Source: Negativibacillus massiliensis (GTDB lineage Bacteria > Bacillota > Clostridia > Oscillospirales > Ruminococcaceae). From it: a stretch of 64,000 nt of DNA. The DNA is taken from the NCBI RefSeq assembly GCF_900148495.1, contig NZ_FTRU01000005.1, positions 1-64,000 of the forward strand, given 5' to 3'. Shown here one piece after another: positions 34,659-44,541 of the stretch. A model generated the notes under the pieces. That model was not told the origin of the DNA. It did not search any database and saw only the letters and a program-made list of their open reading frames with translations. Within the stretch, counting starts at the first letter, position 1, and every line of letters begins with the position of its first letter. The translations under genes were made by a program, and so were the position numbers.

Positions 34659-36434
34659 TTATGCGCTGACAATATCTCCTGATTCCACAGACCATGTCTG
34701 ACCCTGATATTCTATGGTATTGACAGGATAGGTGGTAAAGTTGGTATAAGCAGTTCGGAAACGAATGGTGTAATCTGCTTTATTGCTGCCATCCCATTCA
34801 TCCTGAATGCGGATCAGCACGCTGTCTTTGTCCTGCCAGTTTGGAATATTTTTTCTGTCATCCAGCAAGGTGTCAAGATCACCCGGCGTTACCGTGATGG
34901 AATATCCCTGTTTATCCAGTTTAGACTGGATAACGTCACAAACATAGGGATGGAAGTTGCGGGTGAGCGGAGAGCTCTGAAAGTCCAGAAAGATGGACTT
35001 ACAATCTTGGAAGTTAGGCTGGGAGTTTTGAATTAATTGAAGAACCATCTGAGAATATGCATTTGCATAATGGTTGACCTCAGAAAGATTCAGAGCTTTT
35101 TCAAAAGCAGCTTTGGTTTCCTTTCCATCATTTAACTGATACTGTGCGCCGTAGCTTACTGTGTCATTTTGGATTAACAGCAGGCTGTCAGTCATCTGAA
35201 TGGTGTAATCAGAGGTATCGTGGATAAAGAAGGTAAGCGCATTCTTTAAGGATTTGTTTTTGTCCACCTTCTGAAAACTGTCTTTTTTAACGGTAATGTC
35301 CGGAATCAGCTTTTGAACCAGACCGGTACGGGCAACATCTGCATTGGACGGCTTATCAGAAGTTTTGCTGTCCAGAGAAACGACCATCTGGGTGGAATCA
35401 ATCAGCTTATACAGCCAGCTTGGATGTTGCGGAAGATTCTTTAAAGTTGATTCCAGCAGTGGCAAGAAACTTCCACCTTCTTTTTGGGTAAAATTATAGT
35501 GCTTATACATGGTGTTTGGTGAAGGATCATCCTCCAGGAAAACATAGGCACCATTCACGGCAGGTTCTACACGCAGTCGGGTGAATTCATCCGCGAAGGA
35601 AAAATAAATATTAGGGTCTTGCCGTCCTTTGAGAACTTCCTTCCAAGTGGTGGACATGTTCTGATAGGATTCGTACAGAGCATTTGCATCCGAATTTTTC
35701 AGATCACCAGTGTAGGTATAGGTATGAGCAGCTTTGTCGATGCGCCGGATTTCCGGATGATCTGAAAGGAAGGTGAAAGCGCTTTGCTCGTCCTTGGAAG
35801 CAATCTGATCCAGTAGACTGCGCAGCTGAGAAATGTCATGGGACTGATAAGGGACATCATCAAAATTGTGCATGACTTTGTCTGTCACGGAAATCAGATA
35901 TTCCGGAGAGCTGGAAAGGTTGAGCAGATCCCATGTAAAAATAGAATCCCCCTGGTGCAGCTCAAGAGAGTAGCGGATCTCATAATCCGAAACCTCATAT
36001 CCGGTGACACCAGTATGTTTAGTCATGCGGACAGCATTGGTTGCGAGCAAAGCATTGCAAATCTGCTGAATGGTGTCCTGATCATCAATGTGGTAGACTC
36101 TTCTGTTGACCGGGACAGCTTCATCCTGATAAGCGCCGCGCTCGAAGGAAAACAGGCGAACGAAGGAAATATCCTTCGCCTTGGGACAGGATATGGAAAG
36201 AGAGGTATTGGAAGGCAAAACCGGAGAATCTGCCTGCTCCAGCATCTTTTTGCCTTCATCTGTCATGGAAGCGGGGGTAAGCCCGACAATGCGCGAAACA
36301 CCCATGACCGGCTCATCCGGGTCCGGCGGAATATAGGTGTAGGCATGGCCAGACAAAGAAGCACCAAAAAGAAGTGTCAGACACAGCAGAAGACAACAGA
36401 GCCTTTGATACACTTTTCTTACGTTCTTTTTCAT
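34659..36434 (-). CDS. Secreted protein of unknown family, paralogue C
   Basis: The 591-residue protein has a Sec signal peptide (MKKNVRKVYQRL, hydrophobic core, cleavage after about SGHAY). It shares with its two upstream neighbours VTGYEVSDYEIRYSLELH, EIRRIDKAAHTYTYTGDL, NLPQHPSWLYKL, ITVKKDSFQKV, DYTIQMTDSLLLIQNDTVSYGAQYQL and a C-terminal region ending in a short strand-rich segment. No catalytic motif, repeat, LPXTG or SLH anchor is seen. It is the last gene of a three-gene operon (32-base gap) with AGGGATATT before the start. Function unknown. Confidence 0.75.
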   Translation of the reverse strand: MKKNVRKVYQRLCCLLLCLTLLFGASLSGHAYTYIPPDPDEPVMGVSRIVGLTPASMTDEGKKMLEQADSPVLPSNTSLSISCPKAKDISFVRLFSFERGAYQDEAVPVNRRVYHIDDQDTIQQICNALLATNAVRMTKHTGVTGYEVSDYEIRYSLELHQGDSIFTWDLLNLSSSPEYLISVTDKVMHNFDDVPYQSHDISQLRSLLDQIASKDEQSAFTFLSDHPEIRRIDKAAHTYTYTGDLKNSDANALYESYQNMSTTWKEVLKGRQDPNIYFSFADEFTRLRVEPAVNGAYVFLEDDPSPNTMYKHYNFTQKEGGSFLPLLESTLKNLPQHPSWLYKLIDSTQMVVSLDSKTSDKPSNADVARTGLVQKLIPDITVKKDSFQKVDKNKSLKNALTFFIHDTSDYTIQMTDSLLLIQNDTVSYGAQYQLNDGKETKAAFEKALNLSEVNHYANAYSQMVLQLIQNSQPNFQDCKSIFLDFQSSPLTRNFHPYVCDVIQSKLDKQGYSITVTPGDLDTLLDDRKNIPNWQDKDSVLIRIQDEWDGSNKADYTIRFRTAYTNFTTYPVNTIEYQGQTWSVESGDIVSA

Positions 36435-36466
36435 AATATCCCTCCTTAAAGATAATCAAACGGTAT

Positions 36467-38206
36467 TTAAGCCATGGCAACAACTTCGGAAGGAGTGATC
36501 TGCCAGCTGCCATTTTGGAAGACAGCCTGATTTTCCGGATAGTAGACAGCAGCAAGATTGCCCACCGTTGCGCCAATGATATAGGACACGCTGGTATTAC
36601 TGTTCCACTTGTCGTCGATTTCAACCAATACCCCGTTTTGATATCCACCGACATCTTCGTCCCAGACACCCCGTTCAATCAGCTGATCAAAATCTCCCGC
36701 ATAAACGGTGAAGGAATAGCCTTTTTTTGCAAGATTCTGCTGAATCTGTTTGCATACATTGTCGCGAAGAGAGCTGTTTTCCGGGAAGTTTTGTAGATCA
36801 ATGGTCATCTCAGTACGATCTTCAAAATAAAAGCCATCGTCTTTTATCAGCTGTAAAATCATTTGAGTGTAGGCATCCGCGTACTGTTTTTCATCCAAAG
36901 GATTCAGTGCTTTTTCAAAAGCCGCTTTTGTCTGTTTGCCATTTTCCAACTGGTACAGTGCACCGTAGCTTACCGAATCGTTGTGAATCAGCAGCTGGGT
37001 ATCGGTCATGCTGATTGTATAGTCTGAGGTAGAGAGGATACTGAAGGTCAGGGCGTCAGAAAGCGTGTAATCCTTTTTTACCCGCTGGAAGCTGCCGGAT
37101 TTTACCACAATATCATGGAGTAACGGTTTAATAAAGCGAGTACGGGAGGTGTCGGAAACAGTGGCTGGATTTTTAATGCCGGTTGGTTTATAGTAGACAA
37201 CCTGCATTGGTGCAGAATCAACCAGTTTATACAACCAGCTTGGATGCTGTGGGAGAGTAGAGAGTGCTTTTTCTGTACTGTTTAAAAAGGAATTTCTACC
37301 AGACTGTATGCTTTCTTGTATCGAGTTGATAGAGTTCCCTTCCAGAGTGAGCACGATACCATTTTGAGCTTGATTCATTACAATTCTGCCTTTGCCGCTG
37401 GAAAAAGCAAGATATTGATTTGGTTGAGTTAGTTCACCAGCATCTTTTAATGAAATGGGGGTATATGACCAAGTCTGATATTCTTTATAAAGATTGTCAC
37501 GTTGTTCTTTGGATAGGTCATCGGTGGTGGTATAAACATGGGCGGTTTTATCTACTCGATAGATGCAGGGCTCTTCATCCAGTACAAAGAAAAGATCATG
37601 ATTGGATTGATTTGATAATTTTTCTAAAATAGAAATAACACTGGAAATTTTTGAGCTTGTAAATGGTAAGTCTGTGTAATTGCCAATCTTTTTATCCTGC
37701 ACACGTAGCAAATAATTCTCTACTCCCACTAGGCTGTTCCAGATTTGTGTGCTTTTATTGGAGTGAAGTTCCAAGGAAAATTCTGTTTTGTAATCAGAAA
37801 TATCGTAGCCTGTGATATCAGGGCGAGAAGTGGTGCACTCTGCGTTTGTTTTACTCAGAGTCTGACAAATTTGCTCGATGGTCTGTGAATCCTCGATCAG
37901 GAAAACCTGGCCGGAAGCATTTCCTTTGTAGTTGGTGCCGTTGGGATAATGATACAGAAGGATATAGTCTACATTTTCAGCCGAAGGACAGTCCATTGGA
38001 TAGATAGCAGCAATAGCTGGAATCAATGTTTCCCCATCCTTGGTGTAGAAATCTTTAATGGCGTTTTCTCCCTTTAGGTTGACATGATCAGGAATAGCAC
38101 TCTGCTGTGAAACAGCAGAAGTATTAGCAGCAGAAAGAGAAAATCCTTTTGTAAAGCAAGTAGTCAGAAGTACAGCACAGAATAAAATACTTAAAAATTT
38201 TTTCAT
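36467..38206 (-). CDS. Secreted protein of unknown family, paralogue B
   Basis: The 579-residue protein has signal peptide MKKFLSILFCAVLLTTCFTKGFSLSAA (split here as a hydrophobic core and an AxA-like end). It aligns along its full length with paralogue C: ITGYDISDYKTEFSLELH, PCIYRVDKTAHVYTTTDDL, TLPQHPSWLYKLVDS, DIVVKSGSFQRV, NDSVSYGALYQLENGKQTKAAFEKALN. The start at 38206 follows AGGAGG; an in-frame codon 11 residues earlier includes that site. Secreted, unanchored, function unknown. Confidence 0.75.
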   Translation of the reverse strand: MKKFLSILFCAVLLTTCFTKGFSLSAANTSAVSQQSAIPDHVNLKGENAIKDFYTKDGETLIPAIAAIYPMDCPSAENVDYILLYHYPNGTNYKGNASGQVFLIEDSQTIEQICQTLSKTNAECTTSRPDITGYDISDYKTEFSLELHSNKSTQIWNSLVGVENYLLRVQDKKIGNYTDLPFTSSKISSVISILEKLSNQSNHDLFFVLDEEPCIYRVDKTAHVYTTTDDLSKEQRDNLYKEYQTWSYTPISLKDAGELTQPNQYLAFSSGKGRIVMNQAQNGIVLTLEGNSINSIQESIQSGRNSFLNSTEKALSTLPQHPSWLYKLVDSAPMQVVYYKPTGIKNPATVSDTSRTRFIKPLLHDIVVKSGSFQRVKKDYTLSDALTFSILSTSDYTISMTDTQLLIHNDSVSYGALYQLENGKQTKAAFEKALNPLDEKQYADAYTQMILQLIKDDGFYFEDRTEMTIDLQNFPENSSLRDNVCKQIQQNLAKKGYSFTVYAGDFDQLIERGVWDEDVGGYQNGVLVEIDDKWNSNTSVSYIIGATVGNLAAVYYPENQAVFQNGSWQITPSEVVAMA

Positions 38207-38239
38207 AAAAGTTCTGCCTCCTGTCATTATAAGCCCCAA

Positions 38240-39610
38240 TTATTCTACGGATGGTTCATGATCAAGTTCAATCTGTTCGATCTGCTGCCAGATTTCCTTG
38301 CCGTTTAAATCATCCAGTTTGTACAGTGCGCCGTAGCTGACAGAATCGTTCTGGATTAAGAGCAGAGTGTCGGTGATGCTGATCAGATAGGTGCTGTTAA
38401 CGTGCTCCCGATCCTCTGAAAGGTCACGAACTTTTAAAGTAAAGGCATTTTTCACAGTGTAATTTTTGCTTACCTTTTGGAAGCTGTCCTTTTTCACCGT
38501 AATGTTTCCAAGAAGTTTTTGCATATCGGATTCACAGGAAGCGGACATTGACTGGAAGGTTTTGCTTCCTTCCTTTGCGTAGGAAACAGCAATGTTTGGT
38601 TCTTCCAGAATACCGCAGAACCAGCTTGGATGTGTTGGAAGATTTTTGCTCAACGAATCGAAGGTGGTAAAGAAGCTCTTGTCCGATATAGATACTTTTT
38701 GGGTATACTCATTTGGGGAAGAAGTATAGAGAGAAAGCTCCGCACCATTTTCTGTCTGCTGAAGTTTGAAGCGATTGTTGCTGTCGTTGAGACGGAAGTA
38801 AACATTTGGATTGATAACGTTGCCGGAAAGGCTGCTGCTGTATGGTTTCAGTTTCTGGTAAGAAGCATTTACCTTGGAACGATCGGATGACTTGAGGTCT
38901 TCACTCGATATAAAGGTGTGTGCTTTGGTATCAACCTTGCGAATCACAGGTTGTTTTGGAAGTGTGGAAGCAAGCGAGGTGGACGAATTTGCACGCAGTT
39001 TGTTGAGTACGTTAGTCAGTGGAGCAACATTCTTTGTGACAAACGGCATGTCGTCATAGTCACCGGTTAGTTTGTCTTCCAGCTTCATCAGATAGGTGTC
39101 TACTCCATACAGAGTATTCCAGACTTCGACACCGTCTTTGGTGTGGACTTCCATTGAGAACTCGGTTTTGTAGTCCTTAATGTCGTATCCGGTCGCACCA
39201 TAAGCGCTGGTTGTACACTCTGCTTTGGTGGCAAGCAGTGCTTGACGAATGGTTTCGATCTGGGATTTATCGGTAATCAGATAGAATTTTTCAGCAGGCG
39301 GGGTACAACCATGTGGATAGTAGAAAAGACGAATATAGCTGACATCCTTGGATGCAGGAAAGTCCAGTTCTCGTATAACCTCGATTGCAGGCAATTCTAC
39401 ATCAACACCATCCTCGGTGGTGTAGGACTGTGCGTTGATTGCTTTCTGTCCTGCCTCGTTGATTTTGTCCGGTGTATCGGAAGCAGGATAAAGAATCTCA
39501 TTTGTCGAGGTAACCTCTGTGGAGGTCTTGGCAGCAAAAGCAGAAAGCCCTCCGCCAAATCCACCTGTTAAAAGTGCAGCACAAAGGCAGATACTCAAAA
39601 ATTTCTTCAT
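38240..39610 (-). CDS. Secreted protein of unknown family, paralogue A (C-terminally short)
   Basis: The 456-residue first gene of the operon has a signal peptide ending around LSAFAAK. It shares ATGYDIKDYKTEFSMEVH, VIRKVDTKAHTFISSEDL, NLPTHPSWF, NITVKKDSFQKV and NDSVSYGALYKLDD with paralogues B and C. It stops about 110 residues earlier, just after the SYGALY block, so the C-terminal domain of B and C is missing. Whether this is an ancestral short form or a truncation is not clear. AAGGAGGAC precedes ATG 39610; B starts 33 bases downstream. Confidence 0.75.
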   Translation of the reverse strand: MKKFLSICLCAALLTGGFGGGLSAFAAKTSTEVTSTNEILYPASDTPDKINEAGQKAINAQSYTTEDGVDVELPAIEVIRELDFPASKDVSYIRLFYYPHGCTPPAEKFYLITDKSQIETIRQALLATKAECTTSAYGATGYDIKDYKTEFSMEVHTKDGVEVWNTLYGVDTYLMKLEDKLTGDYDDMPFVTKNVAPLTNVLNKLRANSSTSLASTLPKQPVIRKVDTKAHTFISSEDLKSSDRSKVNASYQKLKPYSSSLSGNVINPNVYFRLNDSNNRFKLQQTENGAELSLYTSSPNEYTQKVSISDKSFFTTFDSLSKNLPTHPSWFCGILEEPNIAVSYAKEGSKTFQSMSASCESDMQKLLGNITVKKDSFQKVSKNYTVKNAFTLKVRDLSEDREHVNSTYLISITDTLLLIQNDSVSYGALYKLDDLNGKEIWQQIEQIELDHEPSVE

Positions 39611-39783
39611 AAAAAGTCCTCCTTTAAACTTGATTTTATAAAAAATGCTCTTTCTATAAAAGTAATATCCTACTTCTGTTTTACTGCATTGGAAGAGAAA
39701 AATCAAGATGCGTCAAGTGTAGAAAAAAGATGGTAACATTTGTGTAGAAATTGTAAATTCGTAAACTAAGTTATATAATATGC

Positions 39784-39812
39784 TTGACAAATTAAATAAT
39801 AAGTTTTACAAT
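39784..39812 (+). promoter_or_regulatory. Strong SigA-type promoter of the RHH-like gene
   Basis: TTGACA, 17-base spacer, TACAAT. It lies between the divergent secreted-paralogue operon and the RHH-like gene; the predicted start is near 39819. Confidence 0.75.
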
Positions 39813-39845
39813 AACATCAGAATACAGAAAGAAGGTGTGGGAAGA

Positions 39846-40502
39846 ATGAGCAAGAGCGTATACAGCCTGGTGCTCAGCGACGACGTGGTTGCCGCCGTGG
39901 ATCGAGCGGCCTATGCTTTGGGCAGCAGCCGTTCCAACTTGATCAACCAGATTTTGGCAGAATATGTTTCCTTTATTACGCCGGAAAAGCGCAGAAAGGA
40001 TATTTTTGATTCATTGGTTTCGGTAATCGATGGCTTTGAACCGTTTCAGGTACAGTCACGAGGTTCCGACAGCATGCTGTGCATCCGCAGTCCGCTTCGT
40101 GTCAAATATAATCCCACCATTAAATATACGGTGGAGCTTGCCAGAAACAACGGTTCGCAGATCGGACAGCTTCGTATTATGACCCGTACCCAATCGGAAG
40201 CGCTGATTGAAATGCTCGACGCATTTTTCTATCAGTTTTGCAAGATGGAACAAAAATATATCCACCATCTGTTTCCAAATGTTGTTCCGCAGTATCAGGT
40301 TGGACAGGGAAAGCTGATCCGAAACTTCTCTTTGTTAAAGGAAGGATGCAAAAACAACGAGATAGGAACCGCGATTGCATCTTATATTCAGATGATAGAC
40401 CGGGCACTGAAAGCATGCCTGGGGGCAGATCCTTCCCAGTGGGATGGTATTATCGAGCAGATTTATCTGGAATATTTAAAGGAAACACCTATTATCTGCT
40501 AA
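39846..40502 (+). CDS. Putative ribbon-helix-helix regulator upstream of clpB
   Basis: The 218-residue protein has an N-terminal segment (about residues 4-42, YSLVLSDDVVAAVDRAAYALGS then SRSNLINQILAEYVS) with the strand-helix-helix pattern of RHH DNA-binding proteins. The remaining 170 residues are of unknown family. ATG 39846 is chosen (GGAAG close upstream and downstream of a strong promoter). It sits between a divergent operon of secreted proteins and clpB, so it could regulate either; no CtsR gene or CIRCE-like repeat is visible before clpB. Confidence 0.6.
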   Translation: MSKSVYSLVLSDDVVAAVDRAAYALGSSRSNLINQILAEYVSFITPEKRRKDIFDSLVSVIDGFEPFQVQSRGSDSMLCIRSPLRVKYNPTIKYTVELARNNGSQIGQLRIMTRTQSEALIEMLDAFFYQFCKMEQKYIHHLFPNVVPQYQVGQGKLIRNFSLLKEGCKNNEIGTAIASYIQMIDRALKACLGADPSQWDGIIEQIYLEYLKETPIIC

Positions 40503-40564
40503 AACCAATTTCAGTAAAACTTCAAACACAGATAGAACCCTGAACCAGAAAGGTGTGAAGAGAA

Positions 40565-43177
40565 ATGAATGCACAAAAATTTACCCACAAGTCGTTAGAG
40601 GCCGTTCAGACAGCCAACAACATTGCTCTGGAAAACAATAATATGCAGATCGAGCAGGAACACCTGCTGTATGCACTGCTGACAATGGACGAAAGCCTGA
40701 TTGCTCAGCTGCTTAAGAAGATGGAAAAAGATCCACAGGCAGTTGCACAGGCAGTCAAACAGCAGATTGATAAAATGCCGGGCGTAACCGGTTCGGGCAG
40801 AGAAGCTGGAAAGATTTATGTTGCACAGGATGTTGACAGCGTACTTGCCAAAGCAGAAGGAATCGCAGATTCCATGAAGGACGAATATGTCTCGGTGGAA
40901 CATCTGATGATCGCCCTGCTTGAAAATCCAAATAAAAACTTGAGAGATATTTTTAAACTATTCTCGATTCAGAAAAACGAATTCTTAAAGGTCCTCCAGC
41001 AGGTAAGAGGAAATACCCGTGTTACCAGCGATTCGCCGGAAAGCACCTATGATGTACTCAAAAAATACGGTCACGATTTGGTAGAGGATGCAAGAAATAA
41101 AAAACTTGATCCCGTAATCGGCAGAGATTCTGAGATTCGAAATGTTATCATGATTCTGTCCAGAAAGACCAAGAACAACCCGGTCCTGATCGGTGAACCT
41201 GGTGTAGGTAAAACCGCAATTGCAGAAGGTTTGGCACTTCGTATCGTGCGCGGGGACGTTCCGGCAAACTTAAAGGATAAGACCATCTTTTCATTGGATA
41301 TGGGTGCACTGATTGCTGGTGCAAAATTCAGAGGCGAATTTGAGGAACGACTCAAAGCTGTTTTGGGCGAAATCAAAAAGAGTGAAGGCAAGATCATCCT
41401 CTTTATTGATGAGCTGCATACCATTGTTGGCGCAGGTAAGACCGAAGGCTCAATGGATGCCGGCAACCTGTTAAAACCAATGCTTGCCCGCGGTGAACTG
41501 CACTGTATCGGTGCTACTACCTTAAACGAATACCGCCAGTATATCGAAAAGGATGCAGCACTGGAACGAAGATTCCAGCCGGTACTGGTTGCAGAGCCAA
41601 CCGTTGAGGACACCATCTCCATTCTGCGTGGTCTGAAAGAACGTTATGAGGTATATCATGGCGTTAAGATTCAGGATGCAGCTTTGATTGCTGCTGCAAC
41701 CTTGTCTGACCGTTATATCTCCGACCGTTTCCTGCCGGATAAGGCAATCGACCTGGTCGATGAAGCATGTGCGATGATCCGTACCGAGATGGATTCCATG
41801 CCAACAGAGCTGGATGAGTTAAACAGAAAGATCATCCAGCAAGAGATCGCTCAGGCAGCGCTCAAGAAAGAAGAAGACAAACTCTCCAAAGAGCGTCTGG
41901 AAGCAGTGACCAAAGAGCTTGCTCAATTGAGAGAAAAATTCAATTCCATGAAGGCACAGTGGGACAACGAAAAGACCGCTATCACCAAGGTTCAGAAGCT
42001 GCGTGAACAGATCGAACAGGTAGGCGGAGAGATCGAGCGTGCTGAACGGGAATATGACCTTAACAAGGCAGCCGAGCTCAAATACGGCAAACTGCCGCAG
42101 CTGAAAGCAGAGCTTGAAAAAGAAGAAAAACTGGCAGAAGAAGCACAGCAATCCAGCCTTTTGAGGGATAAAGTTACCGAAGAAGAGATTGCAAAGGTAG
42201 TCGGCAAGTGGACCGGCATCCCGGTTGCTAAGATTATGGAAGGTGAGCGGGAGAAACTCTTGCACATGGAGGATATCCTGCATCAGAACGTTGTGGGACA
42301 GGATGAGGCAGTCCGCCTTGTCAGCGAAGCAATCCTTCGTTCCAGAGCTGGTATCTCCGACCCGAACCGCCCGATCGGTTCCTTCCTCTTCCTGGGTCCT
42401 ACCGGTGTTGGTAAGACTCAGCTTGCAAAGACCCTTGCAAAGACCTTGTTTGATGATGAAAACAACATGGTCCGTATCGATATGAGTGAGTATATGGAGA
42501 AGTACTCCGTCTCCCGTCTGATCGGAGCGCCTCCAGGATATGTTGGTTATGAGGAAGGCGGTCAGCTGACCGAAGCAGTTCGCCGCAGACCATACTCGGT
42601 TGTTCTGTTCGATGAGGTTGAAAAAGCACATCCAGATGTATTCAACGTTCTACTTCAGGTGCTGGATGACGGCAGAATCACCGATTCTCAGGGCCGTACC
42701 GTGGACTTTAAGAACACCATTATCATCCTGACCTCCAACCTTGGTTCTTCCTATATTCTGGACGGCATCACCCCTGATGGCGAAATCAGCGAGGAAGCAA
42801 AGAATCAGGTCAACATGCTCTTAAAGAATAGCTTCCGTCCGGAATTCTTAAACCGTCTGGACGAGATCGTTTTCTATAAACCATTGACTAGAGAGAATAT
42901 CGGCAATATCATTGACCTGCTGATGAATGATCTGAAAAAACGTCTTGAGGCAAAACAGATTGAGCTTAGCATGACTGATGCTGCAAAACAGTACATCATC
43001 GACAATGCTTATGACCCAATCTACGGTGCAAGACCACTCAAGAGATTTTTGCAGAGCCATGTCGAAACCATGCTTGGCAGAAAGATCATCTCTGGAGAGA
43101 TTGGCGTTTCGGACGAGAATGAAGAAATGTGCAAGGTTGTCATCGATGCTGAAAATGGGGAACTGGTAATCCGCTAA
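40565..43177 (+). CDS. clpB: ATP-dependent chaperone ClpB
   Basis: The 870-residue AAA+ disaggregase works with DnaK to rescue aggregated proteins. The N-domain has paired Clp repeats (about 1-150). NBD1 Walker [14 protein letters not shown] is at about residue 209, Walker B ends in LFIDELHT, and a long coiled-coil middle domain spans about 410-525. NBD2 Walker [13 protein letters not shown] is at about residue 611 with [14 protein letters not shown]. The GRPYSV-type sensor region is normal. There is no ClpP-binding IGF loop, consistent with ClpB rather than ClpA/C. AAAGGTG precedes the start. Confidence 0.97.
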   Translation: MNAQKFTHKSLEAVQTANNIALENNNMQIEQEHLLYALLTMDESLIAQLLKKMEKDPQAVAQAVKQQIDKMPGVTGSGREAGKIYVAQDVDSVLAKAEGIADSMKDEYVSVEHLMIALLENPNKNLRDIFKLFSIQKNEFLKVLQQVRGNTRVTSDSPESTYDVLKKYGHDLVEDARNKKLDPVIGRDSEIRNVIMILSRKTKNNPVLIGEPGVGKTAIAEGLALRIVRGDVPANLKDKTIFSLDMGALIAGAKFRGEFEERLKAVLGEIKKSEGKIILFIDELHTIVGAGKTEGSMDAGNLLKPMLARGELHCIGATTLNEYRQYIEKDAALERRFQPVLVAEPTVEDTISILRGLKERYEVYHGVKIQDAALIAAATLSDRYISDRFLPDKAIDLVDEACAMIRTEMDSMPTELDELNRKIIQQEIAQAALKKEEDKLSKERLEAVTKELAQLREKFNSMKAQWDNEKTAITKVQKLREQIEQVGGEIERAEREYDLNKAAELKYGKLPQLKAELEKEEKLAEEAQQSSLLRDKVTEEEIAKVVGKWTGIPVAKIMEGEREKLLHMEDILHQNVVGQDEAVRLVSEAILRSRAGISDPNRPIGSFLFLGPTGVGKTQLAKTLAKTLFDDENNMVRIDMSEYMEKYSVSRLIGAPPGYVGYEEGGQLTEAVRRRPYSVVLFDEVEKAHPDVFNVLLQVLDDGRITDSQGRTVDFKNTIIILTSNLGSSYILDGITPDGEISEEAKNQVNMLLKNSFRPEFLNRLDEIVFYKPLTRENIGNIIDLLMNDLKKRLEAKQIELSMTDAAKQYIIDNAYDPIYGARPLKRFLQSHVETMLGRKIISGEIGVSDENEEMCKVVIDAENGELVIR

Positions 43178-43193
43178 AACAAGATAAAAGGAT

Positions 43194-43231
43194 AAAATCC
43201 CGGATACAAACTGTATCCGGGATTTTGTTTT
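43194..43231 (+). terminator. Terminator of clpB
   Basis: Stem AAAATCCCGGATACA / TGTATCCGGGATTTT with AAC loop and GTTTTG tail. Confidence 0.88.
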
Positions 43232-43255
43232 GTTCTTTTATCGGGAAGATTCTTG

Positions 43256-43264
43256 TGATACAAT
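43256..43264 (+). promoter_or_regulatory. Extended -10 promoter for rsuA-like gene
   Basis: TG-A-TACAAT about 40 bases before the start codon; the -35 (TTTATC) is weak. Confidence 0.45.
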
Positions 43265-43303
43265 AAAAAGAAACGAACACTATCATATTACGGAGAAAAT
43301 AGA

Positions 43304-44044
43304 ATGGCAAAGAAACAACGACTGGATAAGGCAATCGCAATGCAGGGATCTCTTTCCCGCAGCGAGGTTAAAACACTCATCCGCAAGGGTGCGGTAACGG
43401 TGAACGGACAGGTAGTAAAAAATGCAGATTTCGGTGTCGATTTTGACAGCGATACCGTAGCGGTACAGGGTAAGGAACTTTCCTTAAGTATGCACATCTA
43501 CCTGATGCTCAATAAACCAAAAGGGGTCGTCAGTGCAAGCGAGGACAAAAAACTGCCGACAGTGGTCGATCTTGTTCCGAAGGAACTGTGGAGAAAAGGA
43601 CTTTTTCCAGCAGGAAGACTGGACAAGGATACTACCGGCTTTGTGCTGATTACCGATGACGGGGAATTTGCCCACGATATTCTTTCCCCGAAAAAGCATA
43701 TTTCCAAAACCTATCATGCGCTGGTAAACGGAACCATCACCGATGAGATGGTGGAAGGCTTTGCAAAAGGGGTTACCATCGGGGAAGATTTTACTTTACC
43801 GGCATCGCTTAAAAAAATCTCTTCGGAAGAACAGGGCGACTGGGGTGAGGTCATCCTCAAGGAAGGAATGTACCATCAGATTAAGCGGATGTTTGGTGCT
43901 TACGGCTTAAAGGTACTGGAACTCAAACGAGTTCAGATGGGAAAACTTCCGCTTGACCCAAATCTCGAAGAAGGAAAATGCCGAGAGCTGACAGCGGAAG
44001 AACTGAGACTTGTCAGCACAAGGGACGAATCTACGGAGGAATAA
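43304..44044 (+). CDS. rsuA: 16S rRNA pseudouridine(516) synthase, RsuA family
   Basis: The 246-residue enzyme has an N-terminal S4 RNA-binding domain (RLDKAIAMQGSLSRSEVKTLIRKGAVTVNG) and a RsuA/RluB/E/F catalytic domain with the catalytic Asp in GRLDKDTTGFVLITDDG. It isomerises a uridine in 16S rRNA; the exact position is inferred from family. It is the first gene of an operon with the HIT, DNA glycosylase and SLOG genes, which overlap or abut. Confidence 0.88.
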   Translation: MAKKQRLDKAIAMQGSLSRSEVKTLIRKGAVTVNGQVVKNADFGVDFDSDTVAVQGKELSLSMHIYLMLNKPKGVVSASEDKKLPTVVDLVPKELWRKGLFPAGRLDKDTTGFVLITDDGEFAHDILSPKKHISKTYHALVNGTITDEMVEGFAKGVTIGEDFTLPASLKKISSEEQGDWGEVILKEGMYHQIKRMFGAYGLKVLELKRVQMGKLPLDPNLEEGKCRELTAEELRLVSTRDESTEE

Positions 44045-44048
44045 CAGG

Positions 44049-44525
44049 ATGGGATGTCTAATCTGTGAGCGGATTGAACAGATTCAAAAAGGATGCAATC
44101 CCTATTTCGTCTGCGAGCTGGAAACTGGATATGTAGTGCTGGGAGATCATCAGCGATTTGCAGGTTATACCCTGTTTTTATGTAAGCAGCATGAAACTGA
44201 GCTGCACCTTCTTCCTTGGGATTATCGGATGAAGTTTTTGCAGGAGATGTCTCTGGTAGCAGAGGCAGTCTATCAGGTTTATCAGCCAGAAAAGATGAAC
44301 TATGAGCTTTTAGGAAATGGAGACATCCATCTGCACTGGCATCTGTTCCCCCGCGTAACTGGGGATACCCCGCAAAAAGGACCGGTCTGGTGGCTGCCAA
44401 GGGAAGAGATGTGGAATGATGCCTACCGGCCGACACCGCATCAACTGGAAGAACAGACCAAACGGCTCAAAATGCAAATCCAGAAGGTGTACCAAAGCCG
44501 TTTGGGATTTGGTATGAAACTTTAA
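44049..44525 (+). CDS. HIT family protein
   Basis: The 158-residue histidine-triad nucleotide hydrolase/transferase has the HIT motif DIHLHWHLFPR (His-x-His-x-His) near residue 98. An N-terminal CLICERIE pair of cysteines may bind zinc. The substrate is probably a nucleotide phosphoramidate or dinucleoside polyphosphate. ATG 44049 follows GGAGG and lies four bases after the rsuA stop. Confidence 0.88.
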   Translation: MGCLICERIEQIQKGCNPYFVCELETGYVVLGDHQRFAGYTLFLCKQHETELHLLPWDYRMKFLQEMSLVAEAVYQVYQPEKMNYELLGNGDIHLHWHLFPRVTGDTPQKGPVWWLPREEMWNDAYRPTPHQLEEQTKRLKMQIQKVYQSRLGFGMKL

Positions 44526-44541
44526 GACACAGGAAAGAACA

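Noticed and set aside
41819-42631. Leftward frame inside clpB
   Set aside because: Antisense to conserved ClpB domains; composition is not protein-like.
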